NCBI RefSeq assembly: GCF_932294415.1
Contig: NC_065535.1
Location: 81,489,862-81,553,861 of the forward strand
Length of the DNA stretch: 64,000 bases
Direction of reading: 5' to 3'
Source of the DNA: Quercus robur
Taxonomy: Eukaryota > Streptophyta > Magnoliopsida > Fagales > Fagaceae
A program made the position numbers and the translations under genes. Positions 54,629 through 64,000 of the stretch are shown here, one piece after another. The notes under the pieces are model-generated. The model searched no databases, was not told the origin of the DNA, and saw only the letters and a list, made by a program, of their open reading frames with translations. Numbering within the stretch: position 1 is the stretch's first letter; each line of letters begins with the position of its first letter.

Positions 54629-56856
54629 ATGGGGATCAGATTCATATTGATGGTAAACAAACAAGGACAAACCCGTCTTGCCCAATACTACGAGTACCTC
54701 ACTCTCGAAGAACGTCGTGCTCTCGAAGGTGAAATCGTTCGCAAATGCCTTGCCCGTAACGAGCAACAGGTCTCTCTCTCTCTCTCTCTCTAACTTTTTT
54801 TTTTTCTTAAGCCGAATTTGATTTGATGAACGTCTGCCACTTTTTTCTTTGCTTAAAATTGTTGGAAATTGATTAAGCCCCAGATCAATTTCCAGATCGT
54901 ACTTTATTCTTGAGTAAAAGCCCTTTGATATAACTTCTATATTGGAAACCCAATTTCGTGTATATATTTATAAACTACTGCGTGGTTGTTATATTAAATT
55001 GATTGAAAAGTTACAAATGGTTCATTTGGATGAAAGTATTTGAAGATTAGGAATTGGGTCTCAATTTTTAGTTTTTAAGAAGTATGAAAGTGCAAATATA
55101 TATATATATATATATATATTAATGAAAATATATGAATGGACTTAAGGCTTGATTGGAATTCATGTTGGAGCAAAATTTTCAAAGCTCAAACCCATCATTC
55201 GCTGTTAAGATTTATGACAATTAATTTATTTTAGAAAATTGTTCCAATTAAGGGAATTAGTGGGTCCATTGTAAGGATCTTAGCAATGACTGAGATCAAG
55301 GTAGAGTCACCTTAGATGGAATTTACAGCCTCAGATTTTTAAGGATTTAGGGTTCCATTGACAAACGAAATTGGTTCATGTCGTTTTGTTCTTGTATTTT
55401 ACAATGTTAGTGTTTGCTAACAATGAGCTCTGCCTTAAATGTCACTTCCTTCATCCGCAAGAATTGGTGGAGGGTGAGGTTGTGGTTGCCATAAAAAAAA
55501 ATTCATTGCTTGCTATGTGGTTGTTGAAAAAGGATTTTGGATTTCACTGATTTGGATGTGTTGTGGTGGGTTTTGTTATACATGAATCATGCCTAGGGTT
55601 AGGTGAATAAAAACATCATTTTGTTGTCAACATATTGCTTGTTTGTATTGATTAGGGAATCTCTTTTTTTTTTCTTTTTTCTTTTTTTTTCCGAATAAAT
55701 TGAAGGTCTTTGTTGGAGTGTCATTTATGTGATGGCAGGCATTCATGTTTCTGTTGCTGATATGTTTTGTTTTATGGTAACAGTGTTCTTTTGTTGAGCA
55801 TCGGAACTACAAAATTGTATACAGGCGCTATGCATCACTGTTTTTTCTGGTTGGAGTTGACAATGATGAGGTAAGTTTTTCTGTAAAATCCATATGTTGA
55901 GCAGATGCTTGTGTTTCGAAACTTTTGTGGCCACATAGAGAAGAAAATGATATGAACCATGCTGATCTAAAGAAAACTATATTCTATACAGGAAATTTGT
56001 CTGTGTGTGCAATTTCAAAGTCATTTCTATGCAATGAGGGTATTATGTAAATGTGTTGATTGGATTTGGCTTTCATAGTCTACATGAGAGAGAGAGAGAG
56101 AGTCCATTATTATGGCTAGGTTCTATAGAAGATGTGGATGACTTTTTTTTTATGACGACATGACGTGGAACCTCACCAAGGCAGGGCCCTTTGGACCCAC
56201 CCCTGGGAGTAAACCATAGATACACAACCCCACTCACTAGAACCGTGTATCAAGTAATCTAGGGAAACTCCTAATGGGGATCGAACCTAGGATGCTCATC
56301 CCAAGCCTCCAACCATTAGGCTGCACCCTGAATGGTGAAGATGTGGATATCTTATTGTAAAATGAGCCCACTTAAAAGCGCTTTTTTATGTGTTCAAAAC
56401 TCAACTTTGAACTCCTTTAGATATGGTAGTAGAAAATTTTCTTATTACATACTTTGTCCTAAATGCCTTGTAGCATATCTTTCTCAATATTCATTTCCCT
56501 TTCTTGCTTTCATGTTGTAGAATGAACTTGCAATTTTGGAATTCATTCATCTCTTGGTTGAAACCATGGACCGTCATTTTGGCAATGTGGTAAGTCTGCA
56601 TTCAGTTATGTTTTTAAATTATATACTGGTCTATTTCCTATCTCCTGAATTCAACTTTCCTTGTTTTTCCTTCAAAGAAGTTGATTTGGTTTCTCCTGTT
56701 TCTTTTTACTTAAATTTACAGTGTGAGCTAGACATCATGTTCCATTTGGAGAAAGCACATTTTATGCTGGAGGAAATGGTCATGAATGGTTGTATCGTGG
56801 AGACAAGCAAGACTAACATCCTGCAACCGATACAGCTGATGGAAAAATCGTCATGA
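54629..56856 (+). CDS. AP4S: AP-4 adaptor complex sigma subunit
   Basis: Four exons: 54629-54769, 55784-55870, 56521-56589 and 56722-56856 (stop included), all with GT..AG introns between whole codons. The joined product is 143 residues, the family's usual length. It begins MGIRFILMVNKQGQTRLAQY, includes NYKIVYRRYASLFFLVGVD and LAILEFIHLLVETMDRHFGN, and continues CELDIMFHLEKAHFMLEEMV. The MGIRFILMVNKQ start separates AP-4 sigma from AP-1/AP-2/AP-3 sigma. As the small core subunit of the AP-4 heterotetramer it supports cargo sorting at the trans-Golgi network, including vacuolar proteins. The start lies in a good context (gaagaaaATGG) after a CT-rich leader. A SINE sits in intron 2. No defects seen. 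Confidence 0.95.
56140..56336 (-). mobile_element. tRNA-derived SINE in AP4S intron 2
   Basis: On the minus strand it has a box A-like head (cctaatggttggaggct), a perfect box B core (ggttcgatcccc), a body and an A9 tail. Exact 12-bp duplication gaagatgtggat on both sides (56128-56139, 56337-56348). It is antisense to the host gene and away from the splice sites. Different family from the SINEs at 12605 and 45856. Confidence 0.9.
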
Positions 56857-57479
56857 AAACTCTCTGTTTTAGGCACTATAGAATTTCTTCAAGATTCTTC
56901 ATGTTTTGCTTCTTACTCATTGCTGCCTGTTGTACAATATGCTCAAAATATTTTCAAAATGATTAATTTTCTTCATCAATGAAAATTTTAGTGTTTGGTT
57001 GTATTCTGTTGTTTTGATCACATGCTAGTTGATGGATCAATTTTGAAGGTCCTCTAAGCAATTTCTTACGCTTTAGAATTGGGTAAACTACGGACTTTGC
57101 AACAATTAATCAGAAAAAAGAAAAACAAATAATTCATTCTTCATGATTTTATGCTGTGTTGAAGAATCGTTGATTGGGGCTAGGGCTGAGTGTCAGTTGC
57201 CAATATGTCCCTGACACTAGATGATCTGGGGTTTGAAGACTCCAAGCATTTTTAAAAGTTTTGAGACCTTTTAAATCTTAGACCCTATGTACAATGCCCT
57301 TCCGATGCACCTCTTTTTATTTTATTTTTTCTTTTTATTTTTTTTGAGAAACGCCCTTACAATTCACTACAACAGTGATTGATAAGTATAATTTGATTTT
57401 TGAGGTCGGTTTTTAGACTCTAGAATTAACGTTTAGCTTAAAATTCACTTACTGGTCTTCTTTGCTCACTCCATCACAT

Positions 57480-58383
57480 TCCAAAAAAAAAGATGATAAG
57501 AGTGGAATTTTGAAAGCATGGGCGAAATGTTAAAAGGAGTATAGCAGTGTGGGCTTATCTTATCAGGTGTCGTCTTGCATGCAATAATAACGGATACTGT
57601 CAAGTTATATCAAGATTGAGCTTTGCTCTGTCCCTAAACTCCCATTACCTCCCCCCCAAAAAAAAACCCTCCCATTACCCCCCACCCCCCAGGAATTTGG
57701 AAAAAAAGGGTAAAGTTGAGCTAATATTGATAGATTCATCTGATCTTTTTAGTTTTCATGAAATTGGTTAAGACAATGCCTAAATGTTTGTAGATTGAAT
57801 TGATATTAACATTTACAAAAAAAAAAAAATAATAATAATAATATATATATATATATATATGTTACAACAAGAGGGGCCAAGCTTGAAAACACTCCAACGG
57901 GAAGCCTGCTCTCCTTCCCATTCCAAAAAAAAAAGATGATAAGAGTGGAATTTTGAAAGCATAGGTGGGATGTTAAAAGGAGTATAGCAGTGTGGGCTTA
58001 TCTTATCAGGTGTCGTCTCGCATGCAATAATGACGGATACTATCAAGCTATATCAAGATTGAGCTTGGCTTTGTCCCTAAACTCCCATTACCCCCACCCC
58101 CCCCCCCCCCCCCCCAAAAAAAAAAAAAAAAAAAAAAAAAAAACCCTCCTATTACCCCCCAGGAATTTGGAAAAAAAGGGTAAAGTTGAGCTAATATTGA
58201 TGGATTTATCTGATCTTTTTAGTTTTCATGGAACTGGTTAAGACAATGCCTGAATGTTTGTAGATTGAATTGATATTAACATTTACATATATATATATAT
58301 ATATATATAGCCTATTTATGTTACAAGTTACAACAAGAGGGGCCAAGCTTGAAAACACTCAAACTGGAAGCCTGCTCTCCTTT
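57480..58383. repeat. Tandem duplication, about 450-bp units
   Basis: 57480-57921 and 57922-58383 share the order gatgataagagtggaattt, gtgtgggcttatcttatcag, caggaatttggaaaaaaagg, gtagattgaattgatatt and gaggggccaagcttgaaaac. The units differ mainly in homopolymer and TA-repeat length. The second has a run of 19 C followed by 28 A (58097-58143). Confidence 0.9.
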
Positions 58384-58418
58384 CCTCACAACATTTCAAC
58401 CTGAAACAGAAGTGGCAA

Positions 58419-58662
58419 CTACACAGCCGCAGGCCTCCCACCCTTTCTAGGGTCACTTACAGCAGTGAGTGTACCATGGAAAAGGTTGGCATTGAAATCT
58501 TTTCTACTTTTTCTTCCCATGTTAATGTGGTTTTGAAGGGTTTGAACAACCAACTGGACAATAGCTCCCCTGCCTGAGCCTTCAATGTGATAGCCATCAA
58601 TCACAGTCCAGTTTTCATAACAAACCACAGTATGTATTGGCTGCAATGGATCATGATACGCC
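58419..58662 (-). pseudogene. Last-exon fragment, gamma-glutamyl transpeptidase-like
   Basis: A minus-strand frame begins after an acceptor-like ttgattgtggcag and reads YHDPLQPIHTVVCYENWTVI, then DGYHIEGSGRGAIVQLVVQ, ending HGTLTAVSDPRKGGRPAAV and stop. The TAVSDPRK-G-PAAV ending and ENWTVI...GAIVQLVVQ are features I associate with the C-terminus of plant gamma-glutamyl transpeptidases (glutathione hydrolase). Family members have about 15-20 more residues between HIE and GAIVQ, so an internal stretch seems lost. No other exon of such an enzyme was found to the right, where it should lie. The 3' flank is the duplicated region at 57480-58383. Confidence 0.55.
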
Positions 58663-58823
58663 CTGCCACAATCAAGAAAAGCACAGTATTCAATAGATGA
58701 AACAATAACAAAGTCAAACCAAAAATATTTAAAGCAGAGGAACTAACATCTTCACTGGAAAAAATTCAAAATAGTTCTCATCATAACAATTAACACTAGA
58801 GACATGATAGGTTACCTGTTGAT

Positions 58824-59660
58824 TATGAGAGGTTTAAGTTAGAGAAAACTCTTTTGATATTCTAACATAAACTCTGATCTTCTTTTTTGGCTCTTGATTG
58901 ACTTTGATACAGAACTCCTTATAACCAAAAATGCTTCTAACAAGTTGAACATTCATCATGAAAACTGAAAAGTGAAAATATTGTAGCAAAATAATTTTTA
59001 AATGTGTAAATAGTACCGTAGGACCCATTTTTAAATATATTTTTTTTTCTGAATAAAGTGGTTGTGGGTCTTGTGAATGGTGCACAATGTCTCCTGTACA
59101 GTGTAATCCGCGTGCATGAACAGTGTGGGTTACTATTCATAAGCTAAATGCACTGTTCATGCGCTAAAAAAAAAAAAAAAAAAAGGCTGAAATGCAAACG
59201 CAAAACGCGCTGCGTTTCAGCTATCCAAACCGCACCGAAAAAGGAAATTAAAAAAAAAAAAGAAAAAAAAAGAAGGGTACAACATCATTTCACTCTCTAG
59301 TTAACTCTTTCTCTAGAACTCACTAGTCCAATGGTCAGAAAAGGTGATGACCTTGGATTTATATAAGTCTAGAGTTATAATTTCATATGCTTCTTATGCA
59401 ACAAAGTTGTAATATGTTATTCATTAAGACATGGTATGCAGAAAATTTCAAGGCTAACAACTAATAACTTTATTGTTACTATTAACTCTCCATATTTGCA
59501 AAGATATCCTAAGATCACCTGTCAAAATTAGATAGAACTCTTAATCTTGCATGATTTATTTTGAAATTGCACACCAAGGTTTCCTTCTTAAGCTTACGCA
59601 AGAGACAATTAGCTACAATTGTAAGATAAGGAAGAAAATTTGAGTGATGCTCAAACCTCT
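58824..59660. repeat. Paralogous segment Y (partner at 53014-53660)
   Basis: Homologous to Y' as listed there. Between about 58970 and 59262 it has extra sequence containing cgtgcatgaacagtg, its near complement cactgttcatgcgc, and gctgcgtttcagctatccaa, which looks like a nested MITE with an A20 run. Confidence 0.75.
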
Positions 59661-60439
59661 TGCATGTATTCTGTAAAAGGTGTGAGGTTCATTGGCAATT
59701 ACTTCATTTATCAAAAGTAGATTTTTGTTCCAAATTCATATATAAATCCAAGGGTTCTCTAATATTTGTGAATTTTTACATAGAAAATTGATGTTTCAAT
59801 AGAAATGAGAAATCCGAGAGAGAGAGAGAGAGAGAGAGTAAATTGAATCATAAATGTCTCTGCTAAAAATATCAAAAGGTGACAATTAAACTACAAAACT
59901 CTTGGCGTCATTAATAATTCCATAGGTACATTAGAATTAAACATGAGACAAAAATGATAGAAAAAATAAATATAAGAAGTTTCAATAGTCTTAGACCAGG
60001 AAGAAAAACAAATCAATATGATATTCCACATTAAAAAGAAAATTCCAACTTGCAACATGCCTATGGTAAATGACATTATAGTCATTCAAGTTAAAGGTAA
60101 GAGCAATTTGGACATTTTCGCCTCAAGAAGTTATTGTGGGACCCACCCGCCTCATGTGAAAGGAGGGAGCAATGTTCCTGGAGAACCCAATAAATTTATT
60201 TTCACCTCTACCATGCCACTTAACTCAGAAAACTACAATTTCAGTACACTGTTTAGTATTAAAGACCATCCCCTATTCTCATTATCTATCAATAGCTCTT
60301 TGATTGGTTATTGAAAAATGAGGAAAAACTCAACTTTAATCATTTTCAATTTTTATTGTTGGCACAAAAACATAACATTTATTCCCTTGGCGACTAAATA
60401 GTTTGTTAGGGTTTCAACTAAAAAGTTCGATAGATTATT
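59661..60439. other. Intergenic DNA, no gene seen
   Basis: GA microsatellite (59815-59838) and mixed sequence. The short frames present show no recognisable features. Confidence 0.45.
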
Positions 60440-61250
60440 TATTCCTTTCCTGCTAACCCAACATCCATGTTCTACGCTACATTGCACACACATTTTAATA
60501 TTAGCCTTCGAAATTGCTGTACAATTACCTACAATTACCAACATTAACTAAATGCTTTTTCTTTCTTTCTTTTTTTCCAACTAAGAAAATTAGAGTTTTA
60601 GTTTTTTTTTAACAAAAACTTAAAATACATAATAAATCAGTAAAAATTTATCTTTACTTGCAAAGTAGAAAACACTCCTTAGTGTGTGCACAAGGTACAT
60701 CTTTAGATCTTTACTTGAAAAGTAGAAGGTGCCCCCTTGGAGCATGCCCAAGATCAATTGATTTCCCGTTTCCTTTTCTTTTTCTTCTTTGCTCAGATTT
60801 CCCATGTGTTGGGGTTCAATATTGTGTTGGGGTTCAATATTATGTTGGGGTTTGAGACTTTGAGATTTCAAAAGAATAGAATATAATAGAAAAGAGAATG
60901 GAGTATTTTCTCAACTGTGTTTGGGAGGGGAATGAAAGAGGGAGGGAGGGGGGATATGATGTTTATAGATTTAATTAATATTATTCTTTTATATTCATTT
61001 TACATTTACATAATGGTTTATACAATATCCGTAATTGATGTGCTAATATAAAAATTTTAAAAGGAAAAAAATATGATATCTACAATTTAAAACATGAAAA
61101 ATAGATGTGAAAATAAAAAATGGATTTATAATGAGTATGAGAGAGTCATTGTCCATTTCAAATATCCAATAATTTTTTAAGGGGGGATTTAAATTCCTCA
61201 TTATTGGAAGGAAAGGGGAAAATACAAGGACATACCATGTTTGAAAAGAT
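60440..61250. repeat. Paralogous segment X (partner at 46970-49170)
   Basis: The short, apparently uninserted version of segment X'. It also has two copies of tgttggggttcaatatt in a row (about 60808-60841). It lies upstream of the PPR gene. Confidence 0.65.
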
Positions 61251-61537
61251 AAAAAAAAATATGAGTAATCTTGGGGATAAAAATTTTACTAGATAAATAT
61301 TACAAATTGACATATCTCCAATCACAAAAACTATTCTAAACATTTATTTAATATCTTGTTGACTGTGGTATCAAATTTATTTATTATCACGTTACTTTGT
61401 AATTTTTTTTTTTAAGAGCAAATGACGGGCATTTTCGCATTTACTCAAAAATAAATGAATAAATAAATATAAAATTGTAGCACTGGAGATTGTGAGCTTT
61501 CTTTAACAGAAATACCGAACATCCACAAGCAAAAGCA

Positions 61538-63691
61538 ATGGCTGCTCCATTGTCCCTCAACTACCTCAGACCACCCTTATCCTCAGACAATCCTCTTCCA
61601 AAAAACCCCACCATCATCACAGCCATTGCCACTGAGAACAAGAGCAACATCATCAACAACTCAACTCAGCCACACCCATGTCTAGTTTCGCTAGAAAATT
61701 GCTCCAACATGAAGGAGCTAAAGCAAATCCATGCCCAAATGCTCAGAACCGGCCTTTTCTTCGACGCATACACCGCCAGCAGAATCGTTGCCTTTTGTGC
61801 TCTCCAACAATCAGGGAATCTCCATTATGCTCGTTTGGCCTTAACCCAGATCGCCAATCCCACAACCTTTACTTGTAATTCGATAATCCGAGGCTACACG
61901 AACAAGAACTTGCCACGTGAGGCTGTTGTTTTCTACCAAGAAATGATAACTCAAGGTCTTGTTGTCCCTGATAGATTCACATTTCCTTCGTTGTTCAAAT
62001 CGTGTGTGGATTTGCGTGAAGGGAAACAGCTGCATTGTCATTCGACTAAGCTTGGTTTCGCTTCGGATACTTATATTCAGAACACGTTGATGAATATGTA
62101 CTCCCATTGCGGGTGCTTGGTTTCGGCCCACAAGGTGTTTGACAAAATGGTTGATAAGTGTGTGGTATCTTGGGCGACCATGATTGGAGCTTACACGCAA
62201 TGGGATCAACCGGGTGAAGCTATTAAGCTTTTTGATAGGATGGAAATTGAGGGTGTGAAAGCTAACGAGGTTACTTTGGTTAATGTTTTGACTGCGTGTG
62301 CTAGAGCGAGAGATTTGGGAACAGCGAGACGGGTGCATAAGTACATTGATGAGAATGGTTTTGGGTTCCATGCGGTCCTTATTACGGCTCTTATGGATGC
62401 TTATTGCAAGTGTGGTTGTGTGTCACTTGCTAGGGATTTATTTGACAACATGCCAGAGAAGAATTTGGTTTGTTGGAACATTATGTTCAATGGACATGTT
62501 GAGGATAGTGATTATGAGGAGGCATTGTTACTCTTTCGAGAGATGCAACTCAAGGGCGTTAAGGGGGATAAGGTGACTATGGTAAGCTTATTGCTTGCTT
62601 GCAGCCATTTGGGTGCTCTTGAGCTTGGTAAATGGTTGCATGCCTATATTGGGAAGGAAAAAATTGAGGTCGATGTTGCCTTAGGAACAGCACTTGTGGA
62701 CATGTATGCGAAGTGTGGGAGCATAGAAATTGCAGTGAGAGTATTCCAAGAACTTCCTGAGAAAGATGTTATGACTTGGACGGCCTTGATTGTAGGTCTT
62801 GCAATGTGTGGCCAAGGGGAGAAGGCATTGGAGTATTTCCATGTGATGCAGATTGGAGGGGTGACACCAGATGCAATTACCTTTGTTGGGGTCTTGGTAG
62901 CTTGTAGTCACGCCGGATTAGTGGATGAAGGAATTTCACATTTTAACTTGATGTCTAAGACATTTGGCATTCAACCTAGTATTGAACACTATGGTTGTAT
63001 GGTTGACCTATTAGGCCGAGCTGGCTGCATAGCTGAAGCAGAGGAGTTGATACAGAACATGCCAATGGCACCAGATCATTTCGTTTTGAGAGGGCTTCTG
63101 AGTGCCTGCAGAATCCATGGCAACCTTGAGGCTGCAGAAAGAGCAGCTCAACAGCTTCTAAAGTTGGATCCAAACCATGTAGGAACATATGTGCTTCTAT
63201 CAAAAATATATAGCTCGTTAAGGAAGTGGGATGAAGCTGAAAAAGTTAGGGAACTCATAGCTGAAAGAAACATAAAGAAGCCCCCAAGTTGCAGTTTGAT
63301 TGAGGTTGATGGTGTTGTTCATGAATTTGTGAAGGGAGATTCATCACATCCACAATCCTCAGAGATCTATGACATGTTAGAAGACATGATAAACCGATTA
63401 AAGAAAGCTGGTTATGTTCCTGACAAATCAGAAGTGTTGCTTGATGTGGAAGAGGAAGAAAAGGAGACTGCACTTAGCCTTCATAGTGAGAAGCTAGCCA
63501 TTGCATTTGGGCTTGTAAGTACTGAACCTGGTACCCCAATTCGAGTTGTAAAAAACCTTCGTGTATGCAGTGATTGCCACACTTTAACCAAACTCATCTC
63601 CCGGGTTTACAATAGGGAAATAATAGTGCGGGATAGGATTCGGTTTCACCACTTTAAGGATGGAGCTTGTTCTTGTAGGGATTTTTGGTGA
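61538..63691 (+). CDS. PLS-class pentatricopeptide repeat protein, E/DYW type
   Basis: Intronless, 717 residues. The N-terminal 50 residues are low in acidic residues and S/T/N/P-rich, fitting an organelle transit peptide (chloroplast or mitochondrion not decidable). PPR motifs run from about residue 57 (MKELKQIHAQMLRTG) to 550, for example VVSWATMIGAYTQWDQPGEA and TALVDMYAKCGSIEIAVRVF. E/E+ motifs (about 513-620) precede a DYW cytidine-deaminase domain (about 622-717) with H649-S-E651 and C677-S-D-C680 as the expected zinc/catalytic residues. The protein ends CSCRDFW, a DYW variant. Such proteins bind specific organelle RNAs and direct C-to-U editing; target unknown. A single start fits: ATG in agcaATGGCT with an upstream stop-rich leader. 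No defects seen. Confidence 0.96.
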   Translation: MAAPLSLNYLRPPLSSDNPLPKNPTIITAIATENKSNIINNSTQPHPCLVSLENCSNMKELKQIHAQMLRTGLFFDAYTASRIVAFCALQQSGNLHYARLALTQIANPTTFTCNSIIRGYTNKNLPREAVVFYQEMITQGLVVPDRFTFPSLFKSCVDLREGKQLHCHSTKLGFASDTYIQNTLMNMYSHCGCLVSAHKVFDKMVDKCVVSWATMIGAYTQWDQPGEAIKLFDRMEIEGVKANEVTLVNVLTACARARDLGTARRVHKYIDENGFGFHAVLITALMDAYCKCGCVSLARDLFDNMPEKNLVCWNIMFNGHVEDSDYEEALLLFREMQLKGVKGDKVTMVSLLLACSHLGALELGKWLHAYIGKEKIEVDVALGTALVDMYAKCGSIEIAVRVFQELPEKDVMTWTALIVGLAMCGQGEKALEYFHVMQIGGVTPDAITFVGVLVACSHAGLVDEGISHFNLMSKTFGIQPSIEHYGCMVDLLGRAGCIAEAEELIQNMPMAPDHFVLRGLLSACRIHGNLEAAERAAQQLLKLDPNHVGTYVLLSKIYSSLRKWDEAEKVRELIAERNIKKPPSCSLIEVDGVVHEFVKGDSSHPQSSEIYDMLEDMINRLKKAGYVPDKSEVLLDVEEEEKETALSLHSEKLAIAFGLVSTEPGTPIRVVKNLRVCSDCHTLTKLISRVYNREIIVRDRIRFHHFKDGACSCRDFW

Positions 63692-64000
63692 TGTAAGAAT
63701 CATCCTATACTCTTTAGATATTTACCAATTTTTTTGCATTGTGTACCATATTCATATATCTCAGGTTTCTTTTTTTTCACTTTTGAATCCGTTGATCTTT
63801 TGTGCATTAGGTACTAGTACATTCACATAAGGGCAAAACTTACAATATTTAGATGTTATTCCTTAAGTTTCCCTCATTCTACCATGTGGATTTTTTCTCA
63901 TGGGATGAAAGTGGATTTTTTTTAGTTAAGTAAACACATGACTGAATCTTAATAGGACAATTTAAGGAACAACACTTAAGGTATTGTACCTAAGTTTTGT
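63692..64000. other. 3' flank of the PPR gene
   Basis: T-rich sequence following the stop codon. The 3' UTR must be here, but I cannot set its end. Confidence 0.4.

Noticed and set aside
57547-58241. Two related frames starting MWAYLIRCRLACNN
   Set aside because: They repeat only because of the tandem duplication and cross long homopolymers.

Overview
The window is nuclear DNA of a flowering plant, most likely a woody eudicot. The evidence is AT-rich intergenic sequence full of microsatellites, intron-bearing genes with GT..AG borders, plant-only gene families (DELLA/GRAS, DYW-class PPR), and a dense load of plant LTR retrotransposons, a LINE, SINEs and MITEs. A Fagales-type tree is my guess from the repeat style. 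The sequence alone does not prove it.

Four host genes look intact: a DELLA-type GRAS regulator (16057-17805, minus), an F-box protein (44324-45511, minus), the AP-4 adaptor sigma subunit in four exons (54629-56856, plus) and a DYW-type PPR protein (61538-63691, plus). Two gene fragments are also present. One is a Sec20-like first exon with a premature stop, carried inside a non-autonomous hAT-like element (42439-43493). The other is a last exon resembling gamma-glutamyl transpeptidase with an internal gap (58419-58662, minus). These genes do not form a pathway together.

The rest is mobile DNA. Region 3.1-9.9 kb holds a solo LTR and a complete 5.5 kb non-autonomous LTR retrotransposon of the same family (call it E1, plus strand). 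Region 20.9-26.6 kb is a full-length but dead LINE with a perfect 12-bp target-site duplication. Region 29.0-34.6 kb is a second complete non-autonomous LTR element (E2, minus strand), related to E1 but diverged and older. Region 50.2-51.0 kb is another solo LTR. Several MITE families and at least two tRNA-derived SINE families fill the gaps, many with recognisable target-site duplications.

The most interesting signal is inside E1 and E2. Neither shows gag or pol. Both share one layout: primer-binding site, short leader ORF, 12-13 copy 80/81-bp tandem array, then two transcription-unit-like blocks (A and B) that read AGAINST the element, then polypurine tract and 3' LTR. The antisense reading frames are conserved at the protein level between the two elements. 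Block B keeps a conserved TATA box and both blocks keep a conserved A-rich 3' end. A and B also look like paralogues of each other. Other findings include an inverted 58-bp templated insertion flanked by 17-bp direct repeats (51758-52056) and pairs of paralogous segments whose comparison exposes later insertions.
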